Source of the DNA: Mactra quadrangularis
Taxonomy: Eukaryota; Mollusca; Bivalvia; Venerida; Mactridae
Direction: 5' to 3'
NCBI GenBank assembly: GCA_025267735.1
Contig: CM046297.1
Span: 17,200,011-17,264,010, forward strand
Length of the DNA stretch: 64,000 nucleotides
Part shown: positions 24,301 to 33,859 of the stretch, one piece after another
Layout: each line of letters starts with the position of its first letter
Position numbering within the stretch: position 1 is the stretch's first letter
Notes under the pieces: generated by a model
The model's database searches: none
What the model saw: the letters and a program-made list of their open reading frames with translations, nothing else
What the model was told of the DNA's origin: nothing
Program-made: the position numbers and the translations under genes

Positions 24301-24483
24301 CACTGAGCTAGCCGAGTGGGATATATACATGGAGTCTTGTAATCTAAATATTTACCCATCAAACGCAATTCTCTCCAAACATTGAAGACAGTAGGTATGT
24401 TGACATGGTAACACTTTAGGATTGTCATATCGCTCCATACATATTGGACATTCTAGCTGACTCTCAATGACACTATTACTCAT
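16977..24483 (-). CDS. RING-finger protein with multi-pass membrane C-terminus (6 exons)
   Basis: Predicted product 293 residues. Exons in gene order: 24483-24356, 22825-22596, 21720-21661, 19279-19223, 18308-18105, 17179-16977 (TAA 16979-16977). All introns are GT-AG; the first is phase 2, the rest phase 1. The N-terminus is a complete C3HC4 RING: Cys12, Cys15, Cys27, His29, Cys32, Cys35, Cys52, Cys55, in the style CPIC...PCQHTYC...CPEC seen in TRIM/RNF ligases. The RING is split by intron 1. A Pro/Ser-rich spacer (about 85-105) leads to a C-terminal half with strong hydrophobic segments near 172-196, 206-231 and 248-272, and a weaker one near 143-160. There is no signal peptide, so the RING is probably cytosolic. 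The likely role is a membrane-anchored E3 ubiquitin ligase; substrate unknown. I do not recognise the membrane part and assign no family name. Gene structure is well supported by phase agreement. Confidence 0.82.
17208..17516 (-). mobile_element. SINE family A, near full length
   Basis: Read on the - strand, the head AGGAGCAGTGGTCCAGTGGT with a B-box-like GGATCGAATCC resembles a tRNA promoter region. The body holds the complement of CCCATTTACACCTGGGTGGA, and the left end GCATTTTATAGTCTAAGTTT matches the copy at 28299-28612. It lies in the last intron of the RING gene. Confidence 0.75.
17630..17753 (+). mobile_element. SINE family B, tail fragment
   Basis: Matches the 3' half of the neighbouring family B copy at 17764-18078: GTGCCTAGTAACAGC, then CCAGGAACGGCGAATAGGTT, then TATGACATATACAATGTG and GGCGTTAAACCC. 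The head is missing. Confidence 0.6.
17764..18078 (+). mobile_element. SINE family B, full length with tRNA-like head
   Basis: Head GCCGCCGGGCTAGCTTTGTT followed by GGTAGCA (A box) and GTGGGTTCGATTCC (B box). The body runs through CATACTTTCGAGGAGCTTGG, and the tail GGCGTTAAATCCAACAAACA ends in a CAAA simple repeat. It lies in an intron of the RING gene, opposite to the gene. Confidence 0.8.
18498..19190 (-). mobile_element. SINE family A copy split by a later insertion
   Basis: The tail-side half (18498-18660) and the head-side half (about 19067-19190, with GGGATTTGAACCCAGGACCT) are both recognisable against 17208-17516 and 28299-28612. About 400 bp between them, including a palindromic MITE at 18794-18984, interrupt the SINE and so came later. 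Confidence 0.65.
18794..18984. mobile_element. Palindromic MITE with GCGAGCGAGCGA core, copy 1
   Basis: The ends GGCCACAACAAGTTGATGAT and (inverted) CCACTACAAATTGATCATAT form a long terminal inverted repeat that continues inward through ATGTTCTACGGATTT. Inside are runs of GCGAGCGAGCGA. Matches 21761-21980. Flanks show only a weak ATTA/TTA direct repeat. Confidence 0.65.
19543..19803 (+). mobile_element. SINE family C, full length with tRNA-like head
   Basis: Head CCCGGGTCGATAGTGCAGTT followed by GGTAGCGCG (A-box-like) and GCGGGTTCGAATCCC (B-box-like). The body has ATGAAAATTTGACATTAATG, CTCCATTGATTAG and GGTCCAGGAAAGCTAGTTTA. The tail is GACACGGTGTTAAATCTAG plus an A-rich run. It lies in an intron of the RING gene. 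Confidence 0.8.
20099..20411 (-). mobile_element. SINE family C
   Basis: Reverse copy of the 19543-19803 element: tail complement GTGTTTAACGCCATGTCCAC at left, CTAGCTTTCCTGGAACCTTG in the body, and a degraded head ending CTGGGCTACTGACCTGGG at right. Confidence 0.75.
20578..21017. mobile_element. hAT-like MITE, copy 1
   Basis: The 440-bp element is flanked on both sides by GTGAGGAC (20570-20577 and 21018-21025), the 8-bp target duplication expected of hAT transposition. Ends are TACGGGTGTAAC and, inverted, AAGGGGTGTTAC. It has no coding capacity and internal CGTATTGCAATATATTGCAA repeats. It is inverted relative to the copy at 25709-26192 and sits in an intron of the RING gene. Confidence 0.85.
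21119..21560. repeat. Long (AAT)n microsatellite with ACAAATGT interruptions
   Basis: Arrays of AAT up to about 30 units, broken at irregular spacing by ATACAAATGT, so it behaves as a compound satellite of about 440 bp. Long open frames of Tyr, Ile and Leu on the - strand here are artefacts of the repeat. It lies within the intron 19280-21660 of the RING gene. Confidence 0.95.
21761..21980. mobile_element. Palindromic MITE with GCGAGCGAGCGA core, copy 2
   Basis: Ends GGCCACAACAAGTTGATCAT and (inverted) CCACAACAAATTGATCATAT. The inverted repeats run at least 30 bp, with GGGGCGAGCGAGCGAAG inside one arm. It starts 40 bp beyond the 60-bp third exon of the RING gene, close to its 3' splice site. 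Confidence 0.7.
22401..22450 (-). mobile_element. Terminal fragment of the GGGGCGGATCC MITE family
   Basis: CCCCCCTTAGAAAAAAATCC followed by TGGATCCGCCACTG matches the right end of the element at 27079-27345. Only this end is present. Confidence 0.5.
23406..23545 (-). mobile_element. SINE family C fragment
   Basis: Contains ACCTAGCTTTCCTGGACACT, TGTCTATAACCAGTATTTAC and CTTCTCCATAT, as in the body of other family C copies. The tRNA-like head is absent. It lies in the first intron of the RING gene. Confidence 0.6.
23840..23975. repeat. Dispersed repeat paired with 63617-63745
   Basis: Shares AGCACTATTTCTTGTTTGTA followed by GAAATTTGGTTGC, then ATTGGTTG...GGCAACC and ATTTTGTAGACT, in the same order with the copy 40 kb away. 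The GGCAACC/GGTTGCC words suggest a diverged relative of the GGGCTCGACATTAA MITE interior, but this is not firm. Confidence 0.5.
24051..24320 (-). mobile_element. SINE family B
   Basis: Reverse copy with tail complement TGTTGGGTTTAAGGCCCCTG at left, ATGACCAAGCTCCACGAAAG in the body and head complement CACTGAGCTAGCC at right. It ends about 36 bp short of the donor of the first coding exon of the RING gene (the exon ends at 24356). Confidence 0.75.
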
Positions 24484-25020
24484 CTACAAAACACAAGATA
24501 TAAGTTAAATCAAAGTACGAAAGCACTTTAAGTTTGTTTCAATTACAATTTTGATAATTCTATTTAATCAGATTTTTTTTCAATTTATAAGAAGACATGA
24601 AAGGTATACTAATTACGTTTTAGCTCGATTGTTAAACAAGTTCTTACAACTTAGATCTATCACTTTCAAGTCTGCTTCCTGGTCCCGCAGTACGGAACTA
24701 GTGGGATAAAGTTTCTTGCTCATGGAAACAACGGGGTAGGTTTTGGATGGGATTCAAACCAACACTGAACTAGCTATTCAATGACTACCAGTCCAACGTC
24801 ATAACCCCTTGGCCATGCCCTCCTTTTAAATTGATAGTTAACATATTATCAACAACTTTTTACAGCCACAATTTTCCTTATTCATAAAAAAGACAATTAA
24901 CAAGAAATTTCAGGTATGAATATAAACAACATAATAATTGGTTAAAAAATCTGAGGACCTCAGATATTTTTGCATGTGTATATTGTTTATTCAATTTTAG
25001 GATATATTATACCTAATCAT

Positions 25021-25303
25021 TTTGTTGATTTATTCATACTGGTTTTAAGGTCGCGTCAAGGTTATTTCAGAGGGTCCAGCACACCTAACGGTAACCTAGC
25101 TTTCCTAGACCCTTGTCTATAACCAGCACTCACCTTCCCTTCCACAAGGCCAGAAACTTCTCCATATATACCTTATTAATGGAGGAAAATTGACATTATT
25201 GTCAAATTTGCATGGAAGGGTATAATCTTCTTAGGTAGGTTTCGAACCCGTATCGGGGATTCCAAATCCAGGCATGCTACCAATTGGGCTTAAGACCCAA
25301 GTT
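25021..25303 (-). mobile_element. SINE family C
   Basis: Tail complement at left, AACCTAGCTTTCCTAGACCC and ACAAGGCCAGAAACTTCTCC in the body, and a degraded head complement with GGTTTCGAACCCGTAT at right. Lies upstream of the RING gene. Confidence 0.75.
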
Positions 25304-25687
25304 TGCTAAATCATTAAAATGGACATAATATTTTAACAAATTACAAAGATTTTTGTCAGTACGGTTACCTTTCATACGAGGTGCAGTAAAATATTCCATT
25401 TTGCTAGACCAAAATTTCCAGTGCTAATGAAAGTTAATCGTAAAGACCGTATCATGCGCAAAATTACATAATTATTTATTAAATAAGTAAAATAGTTACC
25501 TTCAGATGTCTTTATTAATCTTTGAAGAATTATAACTTGATATAATGTAATTATTTAATCATAAATTATGACATACGTACAGTCCAGTTTACTCCCCATC
25601 AATTAAATATTAATAAGTTATCTTACATTATCTTACATAGAAAGATATAATGTACCGGGTAATCTATGTAATCAACTTTATCTATGG
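25304..25687. other. Upstream flank of the RING gene, nothing recognised
   Basis: AT-rich sequence between a SINE and a foldback element. No coding signal or clear core promoter seen. The promoter of the RING gene may lie closer to 24500-25000, where I could not identify a TATA box. Confidence 0.4.
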
Positions 25688-26690
25688 ATGTATACTTAAC
25701 GCAACTTCTAGGGGTGCAACGGTTAACCGATATATCGGTTAATACTGCAATACGCATTCTTACGGTTTTAAACCAGTTCATTTTTCCTTGTACCGGTTTT
25801 TGTGGTTATGTGTCGTACTGTTATAGTTTTTATCATTATCTAAAAGTTAAATATGGATTGAATAATTTGATTACTTGAATATCTTTCTGTGCATTAATAG
25901 TTTAAACATTTAGTCAATTGAGAAAAAAACATCTTCAAAAGTCCGTTTCAAAACAAGCATTTTTCTAACATATAGATCATTTTACACAAGTAATTCAAAC
26001 ATTTAAATTAGAGATCATTTGAAAATTCACAAATGCGTCTTATGGGGGTCCAATTAGGGCGGTGCACATGAAATAATTCATGCTTTCATTTCTACCCGAA
26101 AAACCGGTTCGTATTGCAATATATTGCAATACGGGTTTTGCATATTGCAATATATATTACAATACGATTTTTACCGTATTGTTACACCCCTAGCAACTTC
26201 TAAGTACCCCGATTTCTATATTACAGGAAATTTTTATTTTTCAATATTTATGTCCGATCAATATTGGAAATGTGTAAAGGACCATACTGTCGTCTATTGG
26301 CATGGTTTTCATGCTTTTTTATCGGTGCAAACAAAACCGGTTTTGTTGGGCATGTAATGAAAAGCAGAAATAGGCATGTGCTTCTCGTGCAAAAATCCCA
26401 CATGGTCAGATTAGGTGAAAGTCATTAGTGTGTTGATATGCACAATGAAAAATAAGAAATGGCTAGAAGGTCTTTGCAAGGCAGTGCGTCACCAGCAAAG
26501 ATAAGATTTCTAAGCTACTAGAAATTTTCCCATTTCTGCTTTTCAACACATAACCGGGAAAATCTATGCAGCAGATGACAGTATGATACTATACACATTT
26601 CCATTATCGATCGGACATATAAGTTGAAAAAAAAATTTCTTACAATAGTCGGGTACTTAGAAGTTTCGTTAAGTAAATATATTTTATACA
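25688..26690. mobile_element. Foldback element with hAT-like MITE inserted in one arm
   Basis: The left arm (TATACTTAACGCAACTTC, then on from 26193 with GCAACTTCTAAGTACCCC and ATTTATGTCCGATCAATATT) is matched in inverted order by 26520-26680 (complement gives ACTTAACGAAACTTCTAAGT, ATATGTCCGATCGATAATGG). The arms are about 170 bp or longer. The left arm is broken near its outer end by the MITE at 25709-26192. Confidence 0.65.
25709..26192. mobile_element. hAT-like MITE, copy 2
   Basis: Perfect 8-bp direct repeats GCAACTTC at 25701-25708 and 26193-26200 flank a 484-bp element with ends TAGGGGTGCAAC and, inverted, TAGGGGTGTAAC. Homologous to 20578-21017 in the opposite orientation. The open frame at 25684-25878 is an accident of the repeat. 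Confidence 0.9.
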
Positions 26691-27078
26691 GTAGAAGTTG
26701 AGTATTTGAAGTCATTTCGCACACTGTGAAAAAAAAGGAAAAGTGAGAAAACTGCACAAAATGTTTGGTCAGGAAAATATTTCTAAGTTATATGTCACAT
26801 TACAAAAACTGGACAGTTGAGATAATCGGGCAGAATTGTCAGTCCTTGTGCAGTGCAGTGTTCTCAGCCTCTACTGTACATGTAAATTGATATCAAAAAT
26901 TATCAGTGTAAGTTACATATCTATGAAAACGTCTCATGTGATAACATAATACATATTTTCATTAAGTAGTTTGTTATCAAATAAAATTGTCATTGATAGA
27001 TAATTGTTTCAATTGCAGCATATGTGACATTTCACACTTATTGTGACTAACAATTATCCTGAGCTGTCAGGCTAGCCA

Positions 27079-27345
27079 TGGGGGGATCCAGCGGGGGGTC
27101 CGGACCCCCCCTAGAGTTTGGAATGGGTACCTGTCCATTTGTGTATTTCTTGACTGTAAGTCATATTTAAGAAGCATGAAGCAATTTTTCTCGATGCTTA
27201 ACATAGATTTAATAGTTATGTAGTTATTATTATTACATGTAATAGGTTGCCTTTTATCTGTTTACAAAATGTAAAAGTTCGGACCCCCCCCCCCCCTAGG
27301 AAAGTTCGGACACCCCCCCTAGAAAAAATTCCTGGATCCGCCCCT
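27079..27345. mobile_element. GGGGCGGATCC-ended MITE with 7-bp target duplication
   Basis: Flanked by GCTAGCC at 27071-27077 and 27346-27352. Ends are ATGGGGGGATCCAG and, inverted, AGGGGCGGATCCAG. Long C runs (27284-27297, 27311-27319) follow the right end inward. A second copy in opposite orientation is at 53983-54235. Confidence 0.75.
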
Positions 27346-28168
27346 GCTAGCCCAGGTGGTATTTTTTTAGTTGTTATTTTTACGAATATGGGAATATGAC
27401 TCATACTCCTAGACTTGGGAATTTTATCGGCATTTTGGTTTAAATTGGTATAAAATATCAAGCAAATTTAATAACAATAGCTAATTTAACAAGGTTTTTA
27501 ATTTCATTCTTCATAAAGTTAGTTAGTTGGTTAATAAGAAAAATTACGGGAGCATACAATTTTAAACTGAAGCATATTTTTTCATAACTTTTTTTTATTT
27601 CAAAGTTAAATTGGGAAATTTGCATTGAAATTTGGGGAAAGAAGTACAATTTTAGATTGGAAATATAGCCCATAAATGGCTATAAAATTGTCTGAAAATA
27701 AACACTGCTATTGCACTAGCCAACTTATCATAGATGTGAAAGCAAGACTAATTGTTTAATTAAGGAAAACATTTTAAGATGGTCAGTAACAGATCATAGT
27801 TATAAACAAGGTCATTATGAGTTGACTTCAATGTAATTGGTTATGTTTAAAATGCAGTATTGTGCAGTCAAATCAACATGGCTGAGTTATACATGTATTT
27901 TCACAAACTAATCACCTGGGATTTTGTTCAGCAATAGACTATGAAAACATCTGATTTCATTTATCAATATTTTGCTTATTTAAATTGCTCTGTTACAATG
28001 TATCATGTTTCACAATTGTTCTGTTCTATTCTGCCATGTGTATTTATTTTGCTTTTCTTTGCATTTCCAGGAGTTTTGTAAATTACTGAAAAAATTATTC
28101 TAAGAAATGAACAAATAAAATATTTTGACTTGACTTGGTGATATGCAGAGGTATAGATCACATTAATA

Positions 28169-28715
28169 GGTACTGTCAGTGGTGCATATATTAACCCTTT
28201 TGATTTAAATACACACTACAAATCTTCTGTACTTTGACATTCAATAAAAATAGTTATCCATATTAATGTTTACAAATGAAATGGCATTTTATTTGTAATT
28301 GCATTTTATCGTCTGAGTTTCATGCTTAGGCAAGTTCACCAACTTTACAGCTTTTACCCCTGGTCATCGGGCTACTGGTATCTATCTATCAATCTCCCTG
28401 GGGAGTCTTTTTACTTGGCTTATTAAAGCAGTCGACAAATTTGCACTAAAGAATTATACCACCTTTGCAGGTACCCATTTACACCTGGGTGGAGTGAAGC
28501 AATCGCAGGAAAATTTCTTACTCAAGGAAATTAACAGTGCCCCTAGTGGGATTTGAACCCAAGATCTCTTGATCCCTAAGTGTGTGTCCTACCACTGGAC
28601 TACTGCTCCTACTGTACATGGAACATTCAGCATTATACTGAGTATTCTAATCACTGGGGTTAATATATGCGTCACTGACAGATGGATAAAATTTATCAAT
28701 AGAAACATAAGTAAC
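28169..28715. mobile_element. Foldback family element carrying a SINE A insertion
   Basis: Left part CTGTCAGTGGTGCATATATT, AACCC and TTGATTTAAATAC; right part GGGGTTAATATATGCGTCAC followed by TGACAGATGGATAAAATTTA. These are inverted relatives of the 48239-48614 element's arms. SINE A (28299-28612) lies between them, so the SINE appears to have inserted into the palindromic element. Confidence 0.5.
28299..28612 (-). mobile_element. SINE family A, near full length
   Basis: Closest in structure to 17208-17516: left end ATTGCATTTTATCGTCTGAG, body TACCCATTTACACCTGGGTG, head complement GGATTTGAACCC...ACCACTGGACTACTGCTCCT at the right. It lies just downstream of the 3' end of the reductase gene. 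Confidence 0.75.
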
Positions 28716-28804
28716 CTTTTCTGAATAATGCTAGTCAAGGATGTTTATTCTTTAACAATTAATGTAACATATTAAATATATAACAAATCATTGAAAATAA
28801 TCAA

Positions 28805-31800
28805 TTATTTAACTTGAGCAGGCATAACGTTTCCATTCAAAGCTTCAATAATGTTCCTAGCACAAAGTTCTGACATAGCGTTTCTCGATTTCATCGTAGC
28901 ACTGGCAATATGAGGTAATACCACACAATTGTCTAATGTCAATAAAGGATGGTCTGTAGGCAATGGTTCAGGTGTCGTCACATCAAGCCCCGCCCCTAAT
29001 ATTTCACCCGATTTCAATGCTTCATACAAATCATCTTGATTCACGAGCCCACCACGGCTAGTGTTGATAAATATTGCCGTGTTCTTCATTTTCTTGAACG
29101 CCTCAGAGTTCATGAGACCCGTGTTCTCTTTGGTAAGAGCACAACATCCAAGAACAAAATCTGACTCTTTCAGAAGCTTGTCTAAATCTACATACTCCGC
29201 AGGAAGTTGACTAGCGTAATCTTTTTCTTCATATTCTGCATACAGCATCTTACCAACACCGAATGGCATCAGTCGCTTAGCAACAGCAAATCCTATCCTA
29301 CCAAGACCTGAGAGAGAGATACAGTGAATATTGATAATGCTAATAGTAATATGGCAAAGATAGAAAAGAAAACAGTAAAGTTCTCCAAATAGGGCCATCA
29401 AATTTGATGATCTAAATAGCTGAACAGTCTTAATATAGTAGAAGCAATGGTCCAGTGATAAGACTGCAGCATACTTTCTGGAGTTTTGTTATGAAATATT
29501 TTCAATGGCCATTTTCCCTCCTACCTCATATTCTGAATCATGTGGAGCAGTTGTCAGTGTCAGAAGTATGCACCTAGTAACTGATTAAGAGCTTAATCCA
29601 GATTTTTAGCTTTTCCAAATATTCAATCAAGTGCTATCATTGGGTGGCTGATATTTAAACAGCATTTATATTGTCAGACCTAGATTAAATGATAGACTTT
29701 ATAACACATCAGTTTTAGATCATAATGTTTACAATGAGCTAAATTCTATCAGATATGTTATACAGCCTACCTTGATCTTAGTATGTCAGCAATGAATATA
29801 GATTCTTGTCACATGGACCCATACTCCAAATGCAAGAGTCAAGCAGAAGTAAGGTATATATTGTTAAAATACAAATATCTTGAAGTAGGTCAATCTATTA
29901 CACACCTATTATTCCGACTGTAGCACCATCCAGCCCTTGGCCACACAACCATAATGGCTTCCATGTACCCCAACTTCCATCTTTCACTGCATTGATACCT
30001 GGATGAATAATATTTATAATGAAGAATATTCCTTAATTTTTAGCTAAAAAGGTTTATAACTTCCACTTAAATTATATTATACTGAATGTGTTTAAAGCAT
30101 TTGTACAGTATGGAATAATATGAAAGACAAGTGAAACATATATCATTTTAAAATGACAAAAAAATTAACTTTCACAATTTCATTGTACATTTTTTAATAG
30201 CACATTTCATCACAAAGCAATAAACAATGATTTTTGAATACATGTGTTTCAGGGCCTTTTTAAAGTATTCAGGGAAGGTGTCAAGGGCCTTATTTTATAT
30301 GGCACATTTCACTTTTTGTTAATTAGAAAAGAAAAATCATGAAAATGTGGGTAAAATGCCTTATTTCAAAGAAATTTCAGAAAAGAAAGGGGTCAGTAAA
30401 CAGCCCCTTTTGTAAAAGAAATAAGGTCTTTATTTTAAATGTGGTACCTTCTTTAATTCTCCTAGATACAGATAGTAACAAAGCCACAGTAAGTTCAGCT
30501 GTGGCACTAGTTAGAACATCTGGAGTAAACCCTACAGGTATATTTCTCTTCTGACATTCTGTGAAGTCTACATGATCATAACCCACTGACATGGTACTGA
30601 CAGCTCTAAGAGATGGTCCTACAAGAAATAAAAATAGGAATATAGAAACTATATTATGCATTTGTATAATGTGAACAAAATAAAATTGTATAACACCAAA
30701 CTAAATAAAACATATAAAACAACACCTCATAAAACTTGTAAATTAAAACACACCATACTAGAACATGTTTTACAACTTAATACAACACAACAATCTCCAC
30801 TTTATTTAAATACACAAACTACATCACATACACTACAAAACATCACATTATGACTCAATACATCACACTACAACAAATTACATCACACTACAACACAATA
30901 CACCACACTATGCCTAAATACAGCACATTATGCCACAATACATCAAACTACACCTCAATACATAACACTACAAAAAATACATCACAATACAACCTACTAA
31001 ATCACACTACAACCCACTAAATCACACTATGACCCACTAAATCACACTACAATTCACTAAATCACACTACAATTCACTAAATCAAACTACAACAAAATAC
31101 ATCACAAAACAACTCAATACATAACACTACAACACAATGCATCACACTACTACACAAAACTTCACACTACAACTCAATACATCACACTATAACTAAAAAT
31201 TAAAAAAATCACACAACAACACAACACATTACACTACAACACAATTCATCTCACTACAACTTACTAAATCTCAATACAACACAATACATCACACTACAAC
31301 TCAATACATCACGCTACAACTAACAAAATCACAATACAACACAATACATCACACTACAACTCAATACATCACACAACTACTCAATAGATCACATTACAAC
31401 TCAATACATCACACAACTAGTCAATAAATCACGATACAACACAATACATCACACTACAACACAATACATCACACCACAACACATCATACTACAACACAAT
31501 AAATCACACTACAACACAAATACATCACACAACAACTCAATACATTACACTACAACTCGATAAATCACACTACAACTCAATTTACCACACTACAACACAA
31601 TACATCACACTACAACACAACACATCACACTGCAACACAAAATATCACTGTAGATAAGACGCAAACCAATAATATGCGTGCCTGTAGCTAAACATTTTTT
31701 TGCCTAAAATTCACTGGGTTATTCCTACCACAACACCGGCAATATATTTTTCTAACATTACCTGCACAGTCTAATATTTCAGCGTCAATTTTCTCCGTCA

Positions 31801-32083
31801 ACAAGCAGAAAAGTCCATCAACGCCATTGACCCTTTTCTTCAACTCTTCCCTAGGAATGGCATCGTCTGAATCCCATTGTGTTAACACACATTTATTCCT
31901 CAGATAATTGATCCCATCTTCGGGTACTCGACGGGTTACAAAAACTTTGGGCAAGTTTGCAACTGTAGTAGACATTCGTGCTTTCTGTATGATTCCAAAA
32001 TTAGATTCCAATAACGAAGAATAGATCCGAGAGTGTGAATTAGCACGTGATAAAAATTTGATAACAAAATTAGGACGCGACAT
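28805..32083 (-). CDS. GRHPR: Glyoxylate/hydroxypyruvate reductase (4 exons)
   Basis: Predicted product 362 residues. Exons in gene order: 32083-31762, 30618-30448, 29998-29906, 29307-28805; all introns are GT-AG in phase 1. It belongs to the D-2-hydroxyacid dehydrogenase family and should reduce glyoxylate to glycolate and hydroxypyruvate to D-glycerate with NADPH or NADH, limiting oxalate formation. Hallmarks seen: VFVTRRVPEDG and QWDSDDAIP near the start, STMSVGYDHVD, GFTPDVLTSATAELTVALLL, WKPLWLCG, the dinucleotide fold GxGxxG at 196-201 (GLGRIG), and the catalytic triad Arg280 (SRGG), Glu309 (PEPLP) and His328 (LPHIASAT). The vertebrate enzyme is about 35 residues shorter; the extra N-terminus is rich in Arg, Ser and Asn with almost no acidic residues, like a mitochondrial presequence. 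Met37 (MSTTVANLPK) could start a cytosolic form. Only four exons against nine in human. Confidence 0.95.
29440..29620 (+). mobile_element. SINE family B fragment, diverged
   Basis: GCATACTTTCTGGAG, GGCCATTTTCCCTCCTACCT, GTGGAGCAGTTGTCAGT and AAGTATGCACCTAGTAACTG match the middle of family B in order. Head and tail are largely lost. It lies in intron 3 of the reductase gene. Confidence 0.55.
30815..31650. repeat. Large minisatellite, about 20-bp unit, in reductase intron 1
   Basis: About 40 tandem copies of a unit close to CAATACATCACACTACAACA, with scattered variants (ACTAAATCACACTACAACCC and others). The + strand has almost no G, so the two strands differ sharply in composition. It fills most of intron 1 (30619-31761). 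Confidence 0.9.
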
Positions 32084-33859
32084 TCTATAGATAATAAGTA
32101 TATACTGTTAAGTTTGCACTACGGTGACATTTTAATTTTCTGCGTCTCCTTATGATAATAGTTGATTGCCGCTAATTTATTCAAAATCACGTTTCGTCGG
32201 CATAATTATGCTTATAATCCGTGTCTATGAATAAATTTTGTATCTCGTATCAATCATTTGATGTAAATAAATTATACCCAAGCACCTTTTCTGTGTCAAC
32301 ATTGGTTTAATTCATTAAGTAATAACCCTATTAAGCGGAATAACTCATGATGTCCTGCGACAAGTTTAACTGAAGTTATTTCCCTTAGTCGATATACATT
32401 TTATTAAGGAGAGATGTTTTATAAAATGGCAGCATAGTCCAGAACTTTCCGACGTATCAAAAACATTAATTTGAAATTGTACCTTATCTTTAAAATTGTA
32501 TCTGCTTTAATAAAACAAATGCCAGTTTTATAACGAATAGCGACTGTCATTTATTTTACTCTCATCACGGCCCTATATATTGAATGATTAATTTACATGT
32601 CCGTTCGTTGTTCGGTAAAAAAAAGTTCACACTTGGGCACTGCATTCCATTTCTTACCCAGTACAACTGAGAAGAAGAAGTTCTAAAACATCCTTACTCA
32701 TTAGCTATGCCTCAGACCTGGCAATACTTCATTAAATATTTTGAAGGCTATTTTAAGGTTGAAATTTATGTTATCAATATTCAACACATATTACATTATT
32801 AATTATCTTTGTCTCTGCAATTATGAATGCTTAGGTCTAGCATTTAATTAAGTAACCGTACTATATAATTTTATTATATCCAAGTATTCCATTCTCCAGT
32901 TTTCCTGGCTCGGTATTCCATATTTGTATTTCACAAACTTGTGGTTTTTTTTTCTGAGAACATGCACTATATAGACCCTTTTCGAAGTCTGTTCAATATA
33001 ACTGTCGGGGATTCTGTAATAAATTGAAGTGTGGTATGATTAAGTGACAGCTAGAAGCTGCCCCTTCAATGTATAATTCGAGTTGATAAGGTTTATAATA
33101 ATGTAAAACTAGGCTATTACTACACTACCATGGTCTCTTGCCCTTCAACTGACAATTACACTAAAGCATACTTGTAAGTTATAGTGGATATAATTTAATT
33201 ACTCAAATTTTTACTGCTATGAAATCCAAGGTTCGAGCCTCCGATTAAATTTCTAAGGGAGAAGCAGAGTCAGAAGACCCCATTCTGAAAATGATTTCCA
33301 TGAGCCAATTTTATATTCTGTGAAATGTACAAATATAACAACATAATTCGATATAAGTAACAGACATGATACATTAAATTTCTTTTATTTTATATTTAAA
33401 TAACCTTGAAATAGTATCCATAGCAACTATTTCGTTTTCATTTTGGTTCCTCAAATACTTCAACACTCTGTATTCTGGACCCAATATTCAGGACAGGTGC
33501 GCTTTAGTAATTCTACCGCAGGAGGTAACTGGAATAGCCACTATGATAATTCAACTTGTTCAACCAATCAGCGTTCAGTATCTATTTTAGAATTTTCCGT
33601 TTTCATTCCCCCATTTGACACAGTATTCGATTGTAAAGAAGGAAGAATGCTCAAGGGGATCTAGAAACTGATTGTGTTTAAACGGATAGAACAAAGACGG
33701 CCATGTTCGATTACAATGGTGAAATTGGATAATTCTGCTACGGAGTATTTTGTTTATATTCAGTTTAAATACTGACATGATAGATATTTTAACCTTTGAT
33801 CGTTTTAAGTTTAATTTTATTGATCGTTAGATATCGACATTGTAACACAAACGGTCAAA
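32084..33859. promoter_or_regulatory. Shared upstream region between reductase and frizzled
   Basis: The two genes start 1776 bp apart and face away from each other. A good CCAAT box (CAACCAATCAG, CCAAT at 33564-33568) lies about 300 bp before the frizzled ATG. GATAA- and AT-rich stretches are common, but no TATA box is convincing for either gene. A complement of TAAGGGAAATAAC lies near 32375-32387. No coding signal; the short frames at 33443-33778 are not supported. Confidence 0.45.

Noticed and set aside
30815..31650. Regular short repeats reminiscent of a CRISPR array
   Set aside because: Units are directly tandem with no unique spacers, in an intron of a eukaryotic gene; it is a minisatellite.
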